Origin: Vibrio sp. JC009
Lineage (GTDB): Bacteria > Pseudomonadota > Gammaproteobacteria > Enterobacterales > Vibrionaceae
NCBI RefSeq assembly: GCF_029016485.1
Contig: NZ_CP092107.1
Coordinates: 868,001-932,000, forward strand
Direction of reading: 5' to 3'
DNA: 64,000 nucleotides
Each line of letters opens with the position of its first letter. Position 1 is the first letter of the stretch. Under the pieces are notes generated by a model. That model had not been told where the DNA came from. It saw only the letters and a list, made by a program, of their open reading frames with translations, and did not search any database. The position numbers were made by a program, and so were the translations under genes. Shown piece after piece: positions 1 through 8,574 of this stretch.

Positions 1-1
1 T

Positions 2-721
2 CTCGCGCTGTCATTTATGGCGGGCACAGGTACGGTTTACATGCTTTGGCACCTGGGGATGATCGATCTTTACATAAAAAGTGAAATTATCTTCTCGTTC
101 GGACCTGTGGGCGAATCCATCCTTTTTGCTATCGGTATCGGACACCGTATAAAAGTGCTGGAAGCAACAAACCAACAGCTCAAAGTCAGCGAAGAGCACT
201 TTAAAAAAGCATCACGCATCGATGGCCTGACCGGTCTGTACAACAAAGGTTATATGCAGGAAATTCTGCTCAGAGAAATGCAGTTTTCATCCCGCTATGA
301 GCAGGGCCTGTGCTTTGTCATTATGGATATCGACAACTTTAAAACTCACAACGACACCTATGGACACCTGAGCGGAGACGAAGTGCTGAGATGTCTGGCC
401 CTTTCCATCAGTCACAATATACGAAGTACTGATTACGGCTGTCGTTTTGGAGGAGAGGAATTCTCAATTATCCTGCCCGGCTCCACTCTGGATCAGAGTA
501 AAGTCATTGCAGAGCGGGTGCGCACCGGTTTTTCACAGTTCGTTGCAGAACACCCTGAACTTGGCGGCATGGAGGACGTCACTGTCAGCCTTGGTGTCTA
601 TCAGGTACAACCGGACGATAATCTGGAGATCATAGTCTCAAGAGCGGATGAAGCCTTATACAAAGCCAAGCGGAGCGGAAAAAACAGAGTCGTTTTATAT
701 GAACAAATTTACACACACTGA
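2..721 (+). CDS. GGDEF diguanylate cyclase, 5' end outside window
   Basis: The reading frame is open from the first bases of the window, so this is the C-terminal part (about 239 residues) of a longer protein. A hydrophobic segment near the start, containing FSFGPVGESILFAIGIG, is followed by a short helical linker and a complete GGDEF domain beginning at SRIDGLTGLYNK. The active-site loop reads RFGGEEF, so the domain should make cyclic di-GMP from two GTP molecules at the inner membrane. The segment before the linker resembles the last membrane helix of 7TM sensor-type cyclases, but the sensor is not visible. The C-terminus (GKNRVVLYEQ) is typical of complete GGDEF domains. Confidence 0.88.
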   Translation, partial: LALSFMAGTGTVYMLWHLGMIDLYIKSEIIFSFGPVGESILFAIGIGHRIKVLEATNQQLKVSEEHFKKASRIDGLTGLYNKGYMQEILLREMQFSSRYEQGLCFVIMDIDNFKTHNDTYGHLSGDEVLRCLALSISHNIRSTDYGCRFGGEEFSIILPGSTLDQSKVIAERVRTGFSQFVAEHPELGGMEDVTVSLGVYQVQPDDNLEIIVSRADEALYKAKRSGKNRVVLYEQIYTH

Positions 722-782
722 TATTCTGCTATTATCAACTTAGATTTATCGCAACAGAAACCAATCCTATGGAGGAACAAAG

Positions 783-824
783 ATGATTGTAAGAAATATC
801 CACCCGGTAAAGGTTAAGGCATAA
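783..824 (+). CDS. possible 13-residue peptide or truncated gene start
   Basis: An ATG with a strong Shine-Dalgarno sequence (GGAGG at 771-775, 7 bases upstream) opens a 13-codon frame, MIVRNIHPVKVKA, that stops at 824. Ribosome binding looks better than for most full genes nearby. It could be a leader peptide for the following GTPase gene, or the 5' stub of a gene whose remainder was deleted. No function is assigned. An inverted repeat (ACCCGGT and ACCGGG, about 890-907) lies between it and the GTPase. Confidence 0.3.
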   Translation: MIVRNIHPVKVKA

Positions 825-973
825 GAGATTAGTTAATCTTCTCACTATTTCTTCAAAGAGACCCGCTCTCACCTTCCTTTTACCCGGTGCTAAAATAACC
901 GGGGCACAGTAATGACTCATTCGCCCCTTAAGTAAAACGACTACTGGCACAAGTGTGTCCGGGGTTTACAGAA

Positions 974-2017
974 ATGAATTCAAACTTAAATTTACACCAG
1001 CTTGGCTGGCAACCTTTTTTTCAGCAACAACTGACTTTAGCGGATTACGAACAGACGGTTATCGCACGTGTCACCGCGCATCACCGCAGCGGTTATGAAC
1101 TGCTTTCAGAGCAGGGAAAAACCATTCTGCCGATACGCAGCAGCCTGCCTGATATGACTGTCGGAGACTGGGTACTTCTCAGTGATGACGGCGAGTTTAT
1201 CCGTATGCTTGACCGGTTATCTCTGTTTAGCCGCAAGGCAGCAGGAAGCAAATTGGCGCAGCAGTTAATTGCCGCCAATATCGATACGGTATTTATTGTC
1301 TGCTCTCTGAATCAGGATTTTAATCTCAGCCGTATCGAGCGTTATCTGGCTGTCGCAAACGAAGTTCAAGTCGAAGCGGTAATCGTTCTGACCAAGGCAG
1401 ACCTTTGTGATGACAGTGACGAAAAGAAAGCTCAGGTAATGAGCCTTGATCCTCTGCTGATGGCAGAAACCGTTAACGGACTGGATCCGGAATCGGTTAA
1501 AGCTTTAGATGCATGGTGTAAAACTGGCAAAACCGTCGCATTTATCGGCTCATCCGGCGTAGGCAAATCCACCCTGATTAATACGCTCACCGGGCATGAA
1601 GAGCAGAAAACTCAGGGGATCAGAGAAGATGATGATAAAGGAAGGCACACAACCACTTCCCGGACAATCCATTTTCTCAGCTCAGGCGGGATCCTGATCG
1701 ACACCCCAGGAATGAGGGAGCTGCAAATCGCAGACTGCGAACACGGCGTGCAGGAAACCTTCAGCGATATCGAAGAGCTTGCATCGCAATGCCGTTTTTC
1801 AGACTGCCAGCATCAGTCCGAACCGGGATGCGCCGTTCAGGCAGCTATCGAAAGTGGAGAAGTGGATATCAGACGGGTAAATAACTACTTCAAACTGCTT
1901 AGGGAACAAGCCAGAAACGGGGCAACTCTTGCAGAACTGCATGAGAAAAACCGTAAATTTGGCAAGTTCGTAAAAACCGTAACCGCAGAGACGCGAATGC
2001 GGAAGAAGGGCTATTGA
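974..2017 (+). CDS. rsgA: ribosome small subunit-dependent GTPase RsgA
   Basis: A 347-residue circularly permuted GTPase of the RsgA/YjeQ family, which checks late maturation of the 30S subunit and releases it on GTP hydrolysis. The motif order is permuted: G4 (TKAD) comes first, then the P-loop [10 protein letters not shown], then G3 DTPGM. An N-terminal OB-fold region precedes the GTPase. A C-terminal zinc cluster follows ([14 protein letters not shown]). The ATG at 974 fits family N-termini ([12 protein letters not shown]) better than the in-frame GTG at 953; a GGGG at 961-964 could act as ribosome binding site. Vibrios often carry a second RsgA; whether this is the main or second copy cannot be decided here. 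Confidence 0.92.
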   Translation: MNSNLNLHQLGWQPFFQQQLTLADYEQTVIARVTAHHRSGYELLSEQGKTILPIRSSLPDMTVGDWVLLSDDGEFIRMLDRLSLFSRKAAGSKLAQQLIAANIDTVFIVCSLNQDFNLSRIERYLAVANEVQVEAVIVLTKADLCDDSDEKKAQVMSLDPLLMAETVNGLDPESVKALDAWCKTGKTVAFIGSSGVGKSTLINTLTGHEEQKTQGIREDDDKGRHTTTSRTIHFLSSGGILIDTPGMRELQIADCEHGVQETFSDIEELASQCRFSDCQHQSEPGCAVQAAIESGEVDIRRVNNYFKLLREQARNGATLAELHEKNRKFGKFVKTVTAETRMRKKGY

Positions 2018-2424
2018 TAAGAACGTTATAAGATCTTCGCATAACGAAGTAAATAGGGTTATTTCTCCGTAAAACCGCCGCAAGTACGTCCATGTAGGCT
2101 CCAATTTTTCTTCCCTGAAAAATAGGTTTTACTCCGAAACAACCCTATCTACTTCTGCTCACCTCCGCTGAAAACTTTAAGGTGCCTGTCCCTGTAAGAA
2201 AATGACAGGGATGACTATTTTTCATCCAACCTTATGCAAATCAACAAGATTAACTACTGCAAAATCAACGCGGGATCATTTTATTCATTATTTATTGTTT
2301 TAATAGTAGACAGTTTCACTACAGACATTAGAATGTGACAGCCTGATTACGATTAACAGCTGCTATACGGCAGCTATTTGAGAAGAATCAGCTATAAAAA
2401 TACAAAATACTATTAGGAAATCCC
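2018..2424. other. intergenic region between rsgA and sstT
   Basis: No gene seen in about 400 bases. It holds a weak hairpin (CCCTGT 2190-2195, ACAGGG 2205-2210) that could end rsgA transcription, and a second one (AGCTGC 2358-2363, GCAGCT 2370-2375) in the likely sstT leader. The sstT ribosome binding site is AGGAAAT just before 2425. Confidence 0.5.
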
Positions 2425-3645
2425 ATGCAAAACGAAAACACACTCATCGCAAGATATGCCGAAGGTAATCTGGTTCTCCAGATCCTGGTTGGTATTGTTC
2501 TTGGCGCACTTATCGCCGTAGTTTCACCAGAAGCCGCTAAAGACGTAGGTCTGCTTGGTAGTCTTTTTGTTGGCGCTCTGAAAGCTGTTGCACCCATTTT
2601 GGTATTCATTCTGGTAGCAGCTTCTATCGCAAATCAGAAAAAAGGCCAGCACACTTTCATGCGTCCGATCATCACACTTTACCTGATCGGTACACTGGCT
2701 GCGGCATTTACTGCGGTAATGCTTAGCTTTGCGTTCCCTACAACGCTGACTCTTGTTGCCGGTGCTGAAGGTACTACTCCTCCACAGGGTATTGCTGAAG
2801 TACTTAACACACTTCTTTTCAAGCTGGTTGATAACCCAATCAACGCTCTGAAAGAAGCTAACTACATCGGTATTCTTGTTTGGGCTGTAGGTCTTGGTAT
2901 CGCACTTCACCACGCATCTGCAACCACAAAAACTGTATTTGAAGACCTGAGCCACGGCGTGTCTCAGATCGTTCGCTTTATCATCCGCCTGGCACCATTC
3001 GGTATCTTCGGCCTGGTAGCAAAAACTATCGCAACTACTGGTTTCGGCGCTCTGGCTGGTTACGCTCAGCTTCTTGTTGTACTTCTAAGTGCAATGCTGA
3101 TTATCGCTCTGATTGTTAACCCAATCATCGTTTACGTTAAAACTAAACAGAACCCATACCCGCTTGTATTCCGTTGCCTGCGTGAAAGTGGCGTAACGGC
3201 ATTCTTCACTCGTTCAAGTGCAGCAAACATTCCGGTAAACATGGCGCTTTGTGAGAAGCTGGAACTGGATGAAGATACTTACTCTGTATCTATCCCTCTG
3301 GGCGCAACTATCAACATGGCCGGTGCTGCAATCACAATCACAGTACTGACTCTTGCTGCTGTACACACAATGGGTATCGAAGTAGATATCGCTACTGCAC
3401 TTCTGCTAAGTGTTGTTGCTGCAGTTTCTGCATGTGGTGCATCTGGCGTTGCAGGTGGCTCTCTGCTACTTATCCCGCTGGCATGTAGCCTGTTCGGTAT
3501 CTCTAACGACGTTGCTATGCAGGTTGTTGGTGTTGGCTTTATCATCGGCGTACTTCAGGATTCTGCTGAAACAGCCCTGAACAGTTCAACAGATGTTGTG
3601 TTCACCGCTGCTGTTTGTCAGTCAGAACACCAGAACAACGCATAA
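2425..3645 (+). CDS. sstT: serine/threonine:Na+ symporter SstT
   Basis: A 406-residue inner-membrane protein of the dicarboxylate/amino acid:cation symporter (DAACS) family, matching SstT in length and sequence. SstT brings serine and threonine into the cell with sodium. Many hydrophobic helices are visible, and the family's re-entrant-loop type sequences appear in the second half ([26 protein letters not shown]). It has its own promoter space and ends in a strong terminator, so it is probably monocistronic. Codon choice is strongly biased to common codons (GGT, AAC, GTA, CTG), unlike the flanking genes, which suggests high expression. Confidence 0.95.
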   Translation: MQNENTLIARYAEGNLVLQILVGIVLGALIAVVSPEAAKDVGLLGSLFVGALKAVAPILVFILVAASIANQKKGQHTFMRPIITLYLIGTLAAAFTAVMLSFAFPTTLTLVAGAEGTTPPQGIAEVLNTLLFKLVDNPINALKEANYIGILVWAVGLGIALHHASATTKTVFEDLSHGVSQIVRFIIRLAPFGIFGLVAKTIATTGFGALAGYAQLLVVLLSAMLIIALIVNPIIVYVKTKQNPYPLVFRCLRESGVTAFFTRSSAANIPVNMALCEKLELDEDTYSVSIPLGATINMAGAAITITVLTLAAVHTMGIEVDIATALLLSVVAAVSACGASGVAGGSLLLIPLACSLFGISNDVAMQVVGVGFIIGVLQDSAETALNSSTDVVFTAAVCQSEHQNNA

Positions 3646-3668
3646 GCCTTAATTGGTTTTACTAAAAA

Positions 3669-3696
3669 AGCTTCAGCTAAGGCTGAAGCTTTTTTT
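3669..3696 (+). terminator. rho-independent terminator of sstT
   Basis: A perfect 9-bp stem (AGCTTCAGC 3669-3677, GCTGAAGCT 3682-3690) with a 4-base loop is followed by a run of T. Upstream A residues (3664-3669) make it usable from the opposite strand as well, where the Sel1 gene ends at 3732. Confidence 0.9.
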
Positions 3697-3731
3697 ATGT
3701 TTGTCATTCCTGTCTGTACCGCTCGTTATGC

Positions 3732-4862
3732 TTAGAAATCACTTTTGTTCATCGGCGACATTGAAAAGTCCAGATTTGACTCGCTGTCTTTACTTTCCTT
3801 CTCGCCATTAGGCTCCTGCGTTTCGGGGCCGGCTGTCATAAACTCGTTACCGTCCCTTTCAGGGAAGTAGCTGTCTCTTTTGTATAGCTTGTTGAGTGCA
3901 TTAATTAGTGAGTGTTTCTCAAGCGCGCCTTCAGTTAATTTCTTCACCAGTGGCTTCGCCATAGACTGCAGACCCACAACGCCATCTACACCCAGAATAT
4001 TACCTAAATCATCGCGTTTTGATTTTGCCGGCTCCCAGCCAAAGTGCGCTGCAAGATACAGCCATAAGTAAGCGATAGCGTTACCCTTAGAGCCTCTTCC
4101 AATCCAGGTATCACCGGCAAAGTACTGACCTTCAGCACTTCCCCTTTCACCTGCCACTTCAAACCAGTAAATAGCCCGGGTAATATTTTTGGTCACTCCA
4201 ACACCGTCACGATAATGAATTCCAAGTTTCACCTGGGCATCGGTATTGTTTTGCTGCGCAGCCCGGAAATGCCATTCTGCCGAGAGTTTCGGTTTAGGAT
4301 CTTTGTTCGATTCAGCAATATACCAGTCGCCCATAAAAACCTGAGCTCCTGCATTGCCATCATTGGCCACTTCTTCAATAACCTGGATTCCCTTCTCGAT
4401 GTTGATATCAACACCAATCCCGCTGATTAGGGCTTTACCCATTTCGAACTTGGCGCGGGGAGAGCCGTTATGCGCCTCGATAGCAATCTGCCAGAAGTGA
4501 GATTTCTGTTTTAGTACAACATCCTCTTTTGCTCTGGCACAGACACGCACCACACCATACATGGCAATTTCATTGTCCTGCATAGCGGCACGCTCATACC
4601 AGTAAAGGGCTTCTCTCGGATTGTGGATTTCACTTTCTTTTGCCAGATAAAGCTGGGTAGGAACATGACCGGTTTCCGCTTTGAACAGCCGCTCTTGTTT
4701 TTCCTGCTCCCTCTGCCGTTCGATCGCTTTACGGTAAGCTCTTTCCCGCTCCAGCTTTTCCATAGCGAGCTTTTTCTTTCTGCCAGACAGCATCGCCATC
4801 CATCCGATGATGACCAGAAAAGCAATACCTGTCGCGGATAAAACGATAGTCATCATAGTCAT
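3732..4862 (-). CDS. Sel1-repeat (TPR-like) membrane-anchored protein
   Basis: A 376-residue protein with an N-terminal membrane helix (VLSATGIAFLVIIGWMAML), a basic and charged helical stretch (about 27-65, likely coiled coil), then about four to five Sel1-type repeats. Recognisable repeat cores are AKFEMGKALISGIGV, AQVKLGIHYRDGVGV and NAIAYLWLYLAAH. Sel1 repeats form alpha-solenoids that bind partner proteins. The C-terminal 50 residues are polar and look disordered. The orientation (one N-terminal anchor followed by positive residues) suggests that the repeats face the cytoplasm. No partner is evident from the neighbours, so the specific role is unknown. Confidence 0.8.
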   Translation of the reverse strand: MTMMTIVLSATGIAFLVIIGWMAMLSGRKKKLAMEKLERERAYRKAIERQREQEKQERLFKAETGHVPTQLYLAKESEIHNPREALYWYERAAMQDNEIAMYGVVRVCARAKEDVVLKQKSHFWQIAIEAHNGSPRAKFEMGKALISGIGVDINIEKGIQVIEEVANDGNAGAQVFMGDWYIAESNKDPKPKLSAEWHFRAAQQNNTDAQVKLGIHYRDGVGVTKNITRAIYWFEVAGERGSAEGQYFAGDTWIGRGSKGNAIAYLWLYLAAHFGWEPAKSKRDDLGNILGVDGVVGLQSMAKPLVKKLTEGALEKHSLINALNKLYKRDSYFPERDGNEFMTAGPETQEPNGEKESKDSESNLDFSMSPMNKSDF

Positions 4863-5043
4863 TAGTTCACTTAGTCGTAAAAATACCGGGTTATTGATAA
4901 GTTATCGGCAACCAGAACGTATAGTTAAGTATAACCTATATCTAACTATTGGTTTTACCTGTAAAACTTTAGAAGCCGAACTTATTTTCAGAATACGTAA
5001 TAGTGGCAAAATTATCTTATAAATCAATAAAAATCCAACAAAA

Positions 5044-5066
5044 TAAGCGCACCTGATGTGCGCTTA
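5044..5066 (-). terminator. terminator of the lipoprotein gene
   Basis: A perfect 9-bp stem (TAAGCGCAC 5044-5052, GTGCGCTTA 5058-5066) with a 5-base loop. Read on the minus strand it is followed by a T-rich tail, and it lies 38 bases after the lipoprotein stop codon. Confidence 0.8.
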
Positions 5067-5103
5067 GAATTAGGCGTGGATTCGTTTGTGATCTTCTTGC
5101 CGT

Positions 5104-7053
5104 TTATGGGCACTCATCAGAAGCCTGAGAAGGATTGCCCTGCTTTGTTGCTGTCTGTACCGCACAGAATTTAGTTTTACTGAAAGCCGCCATAATCTCA
5201 TCATGAGCTGCTTTGTTGAAGATCATCTCCTGCTCTTCCAGCGTATAACGCGGCTCAAACTCTCCGCTGTGTACCATGGTGATATTATCGGCATTTTCAT
5301 GCACTACAAAGATACGGGCGATATCGTCATCATCTGAGTAACGGCGGATACTTGGCGGCAACGGCACCACATACATGGTTTCACCCTTTATCTGACGAAC
5401 TTCCCAATTACCGGTAGCCAGAATTTCACCGTCACTATGATTCATGTGCCCCTGTGAATTCTCAGTGACCACATAGAAGTTAACCAGCTTGCTGCTGTTG
5501 TTGACCATTTCTGCAAAAACATAGCCCTGAACACCAGAGTCAGATTCATAATGCGAAACATACGGCCCTTTTGCATCCGCAGCGCTTGTTGCAGCAGAAG
5601 CTGACAGCAGGTCACTCAGAGCCAGAGCGTATCCGCCATACTGGCCAGCCATCCAGACCTGATAACAGACGCCACTGCCGTTTGAAAGCTCATTGGCAGA
5701 GCAGTTATGCTGCCAGAGCTCATATCTGTCATAGAGCTGGACAAACTCCATCCTGTAACCGACAGAGCCGGAATCGGAAAAACTGATAGACTCATCAACA
5801 AAATTTGCCCATTTTGCCGCTCTGAAATCAGCTGCCTTCAGCACATCAGCGATATTTTTGCCAGAGAGAGGCACCTTGTTTGCGGTAAAGCGCTCAACCA
5901 TTTCTGAATATGTTGGATTCGTCAGGGTAACCTCGCCGGTCACCTCATTCACGCTGATATAGAAATCCTCATCCACTTCTTGCCAGCCAGACGAAGTCAG
6001 CACCATATTAATACCGTTTTCTGCCCGAAGATCCCAGGATGTGCCGTTGTACTGATACTCAACACCCGCATCTTCGTATGCGTTACTGATATCGGATGAC
6101 GTTGTTAGCTTAAAGTTGTTATAGAAAGCGCGCAGGTAATTATTGTTGTGCCAGGCACTATAGCTGAAGACGCCATCAGAGGTTACCGTTGTCAGAAGTT
6201 CTGATGCACTGGCTAGCTGCAGCTCTCTCTTTATTTCGATTTCGCTTTTCGCATCACTCACCTCAAAACTGAAGTCCGTGTCTTGTTCCAGTGTCGAGAT
6301 AAAACTGGCCGCTGACACATTGTCGTCATCGGTTTCAATCACTTGCTCAGCGATGGTTTCCAGCCTTTCGGAAACCTTCTCGGCGATCCACTCCAGTTTT
6401 TCTTCTGTGCTGATGCCCTGCGCAGATCCTGGATCGCTGTCAAAGTCTGATTCGCTGTTTTTCATTAGCGTTGCCGCTATCTGAGCAACCTGGTGAAGCT
6501 GCTTATAAGCTTTCTGCTCATTTGTATCGCTGCTCTGTTTCTTCGCTACGTAGTTTTCCTGCGGATCAATATCCAGGCCTAACTGAGTTTTAATCGCTTC
6601 TTCAGCGGCCGCCAGATCTACGGAAGAAGATGACTCAATCTCACTCTGAACCATTGTGGAAATCGGACTGACAAAGGTGTAGCCCACAGGTGCCGTCAGA
6701 GAGTAGTTTCCATCAACGGGTGTGTTTGGGTTATCCTGATCCACGGTGACATCTTTGACGACCTCAACGATCAGGCTGTGATTATCTATCTCCTCCTGAG
6801 TAAGTCCGTTAATGGTGAACTCACCATTGCTTCCCGTCACAACGGTGGGATCTGACGCGTCACAAACCTTATTATCATTTAAGTCCAGACAGACATTGGC
6901 ATTAAACAGGTAACCATCCGCTGCCTGACCTGAAAGAGACGATGTACCTGTATTCGAATCTGAGCTGCCTCCTCCGCCGCATCCATACAGAGCGACAAGA
7001 ACAGCAGCACCAACCAGAGTATTTTTCATTTTTGTATTAATAGACAACTTCAT
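5104..7053 (-). CDS. large secreted lipoprotein, function unknown
   Basis: A 649-residue protein with a lipoprotein signal peptide ending at LVALYGC, followed by a GGGGSS linker. Residues about 40-110 (ADGYLFNANVCLDLNDN, NGEFTINGL) match the short beta-sandwich domain found at the N-terminus of many marine gamma-proteobacterial lipoproteins. A mostly helical stretch (about 150-280) follows, then a long beta-rich C-terminal part that I do not recognise. Several cysteines near the end (CSANELSNGSGVC, FCAV, ECP) could form disulfides. The start at 7053 has a GGGA ribosome site; MKNTL at 7029 lacks one. Function unknown; probably anchored to the outer membrane. Confidence 0.75.
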   Translation of the reverse strand: MKLSINTKMKNTLVGAAVLVALYGCGGGGSSDSNTGTSSLSGQAADGYLFNANVCLDLNDNKVCDASDPTVVTGSNGEFTINGLTQEEIDNHSLIVEVVKDVTVDQDNPNTPVDGNYSLTAPVGYTFVSPISTMVQSEIESSSSVDLAAAEEAIKTQLGLDIDPQENYVAKKQSSDTNEQKAYKQLHQVAQIAATLMKNSESDFDSDPGSAQGISTEEKLEWIAEKVSERLETIAEQVIETDDDNVSAASFISTLEQDTDFSFEVSDAKSEIEIKRELQLASASELLTTVTSDGVFSYSAWHNNNYLRAFYNNFKLTTSSDISNAYEDAGVEYQYNGTSWDLRAENGINMVLTSSGWQEVDEDFYISVNEVTGEVTLTNPTYSEMVERFTANKVPLSGKNIADVLKAADFRAAKWANFVDESISFSDSGSVGYRMEFVQLYDRYELWQHNCSANELSNGSGVCYQVWMAGQYGGYALALSDLLSASAATSAADAKGPYVSHYESDSGVQGYVFAEMVNNSSKLVNFYVVTENSQGHMNHSDGEILATGNWEVRQIKGETMYVVPLPPSIRRYSDDDDIARIFVVHENADNITMVHSGEFEPRYTLEEQEMIFNKAAHDEIMAAFSKTKFCAVQTATKQGNPSQASDECP

Positions 7054-7652
7054 AATCCCATACTCACTTTTTAGCAGAACGTTAGCGCTTAAAAAGCATA
7101 CGTAAAATCAAGTCTTAAATAAATTATAATTATATTAATTGAGCTATTTATTACATTTTCAATTGATATCAATCAATCTTAATCGCTTAAGAAAAGCCTT
7201 AAAAGACAAGGACACATAAAGACTTTTTACTCTAACCACCAGAAATGGGAGCAAAATCACACTCAATGATTGAGCTGTATATGTAATTTTATTTTATCGG
7301 TGTGACTAGCCACCAGCGCAGGATAAATGGCGGAAAGTTCGACGGTGGTTTATACCAATCCCAGCAATTATCTGTTCATCCTTGCTTGTCAAAATCGCTA
7401 ATAGCTGCGTTAAAATTTTTGTAATTAGATCCACTAGTTACTGCAAATTTTGCCTTGCTCTTAGCGATTTTTCCTGCGCAATCACTGAACAGCTAATTAC
7501 TGGGATTGGTATTACTGAGTAAAAAAATCGAAGAAAAGTGCTCAGCAGTATTGGATGTGGAAATGGAAATCTGAAACTGTTATTCCGAAAATTGCCTGGA
7601 CACGAGCGTTCTGGCAATTCCCGGAATCTTTATTTGATATGGAAATAAAAAA
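7054..7652. other. long intergenic region with palindromic repeat
   Basis: About 600 bases with no convincing gene. It is AT-rich next to the lipoprotein start, then holds the palindromic element at 7352-7512. After that comes a hairpin (AATTGCC 7590-7596, GGCAATT 7613-7619) between the repeat and the malM stop codon, which may be the malM transcription terminator region. Confidence 0.6.
7352..7512. repeat. 161-bp palindromic MITE-like repeat, long form
   Basis: The ends are near-perfect inverted repeats: ATACCAATCCCAGCAATTA on the left and TAATTACTGGGATTGGTAT on the right. The pairing continues inward (CTGTTCA with TGAACAG; AAAATCGCTAA with TTAGCGATTTTT). The transcript would fold into one long hairpin. 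No coding capacity for a transposase is seen, so any movement would need a helper in trans. The same termini recur at 12773-12819. Confidence 0.8.
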
Positions 7653-8507
7653 CTATCTGTTGTTTAGGGCTTTTACAAAGGCTTCCTGAGCACCTTCTAC
7701 GTTCAGGGCCTTGGCTTCATCCAGCAGGCTTAGGGCTTTTGGGATGTCATTGGCCTTAATCGCTGCCCTGATAGAGTTATGATAGTAGTTCTGTGTATCC
7801 ATCAAAGGTTTTATCTGGGCTTTAACTTCAGTGGCCTTGGATGGAGAGGCTTCTCTCTCCGATTTTTGTTTCTGCTTACTCTTATATCCGCTCAGTGAAA
7901 GAGTTTCAAATTCCAGGTCAAGCTCACCGGTGTAAGAAAATAGATACTTAGGATCAGTAGCAATCGGCATAGGTGCCCCGCTTTCTTTCGCCCTTACTTT
8001 TGCCGGATGCGGAATAGTGATTTCCTGTCCTATATTTTCTGCATCGGTATAAACCACCATATAAGGTGTTTTATTGGTATCTACTTTCAGCGTCATCTCA
8101 TACCTGTTTCCCAACAGAGCATCAGAAAAACGCACCTGAAACTCCTCAGGACTAACCGTCTTTTTCACTTCATAGTTACCATCCAGTAGGTCAATGGATG
8201 GTGCAAATACCCGGCCTTTGTTCATGCGGCTTCGCAGGGTTAATCTGACGACACCTGAATACTCCGAAAACTCAAAGGCAGAAAGATAACTTTTACCACC
8301 TTCAAATCCCCAGACAGGTGCAGCCTCATTAATCTCAAACTGAAATGAATCTGCTTTTTTCAGAGCAATCCATGGAAAATCTGACAAAGATGTACAGCAA
8401 ACCTGCTCACTAACAATAGCGTCCGCCACAAGATTTTCATTAGATGTCATGTTAGAGCAGCCCAGCAGACTTAAAGGCAACAATGACAATACAGCAAATT
8501 TTCTCAT
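7653..8507 (-). CDS. malM: maltose operon periplasmic lipoprotein MalM
   Basis: A 284-residue protein with a lipobox signal (PLSLLGC) and the MalM family pattern: CCTSLSDFPWIAL near the start, a beta-rich middle, then a helical C-terminus after a charged linker (about 205-225). MalM accompanies LamB in maltose regulons; its exact role is not settled, though it is envelope-located and has been linked to maltoporin. It lies 67 bases downstream of lamB on the same strand with a hairpin between them, so it is probably co-transcribed with lamB from the MalT-controlled promoter. Confidence 0.88.
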   Translation of the reverse strand: MRKFAVLSLLPLSLLGCSNMTSNENLVADAIVSEQVCCTSLSDFPWIALKKADSFQFEINEAAPVWGFEGGKSYLSAFEFSEYSGVVRLTLRSRMNKGRVFAPSIDLLDGNYEVKKTVSPEEFQVRFSDALLGNRYEMTLKVDTNKTPYMVVYTDAENIGQEITIPHPAKVRAKESGAPMPIATDPKYLFSYTGELDLEFETLSLSGYKSKQKQKSEREASPSKATEVKAQIKPLMDTQNYYHNSIRAAIKANDIPKALSLLDEAKALNVEGAQEAFVKALNNR

Positions 8508-8527
8508 AGTTTGACTCCTGAAAATAA

Positions 8528-8547
8528 AGGCAGCCCTGAGACTGCCT
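8528..8547 (-). terminator. hairpin between lamB and malM (attenuator-like)
   Basis: A 6-bp stem (AGGCAG 8528-8533, CTGCCT 8542-8547) lies in the 67-base gap between lamB and malM, with T-rich sequence after it on both strands. It probably lets most transcripts end after lamB, so that the porin is made in excess over MalM. Confidence 0.6.
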
Positions 8548-8574
8548 GTTTTTATTACAACTAATTTCTGTTGA

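Noticed and set aside
2524..2955. 143-codon minus-strand frame inside sstT
   Set aside because: Antisense to sstT, which has biased codons that leave the opposite frame open by chance.
7546..7640. A tryptophan-rich open stretch (WMWKWKSETVIPKIAW) before malM looked like a gene remnant
   Set aside because: No start signal, no family recognised, and it overlaps a hairpin; nothing supports coding beyond an open frame.
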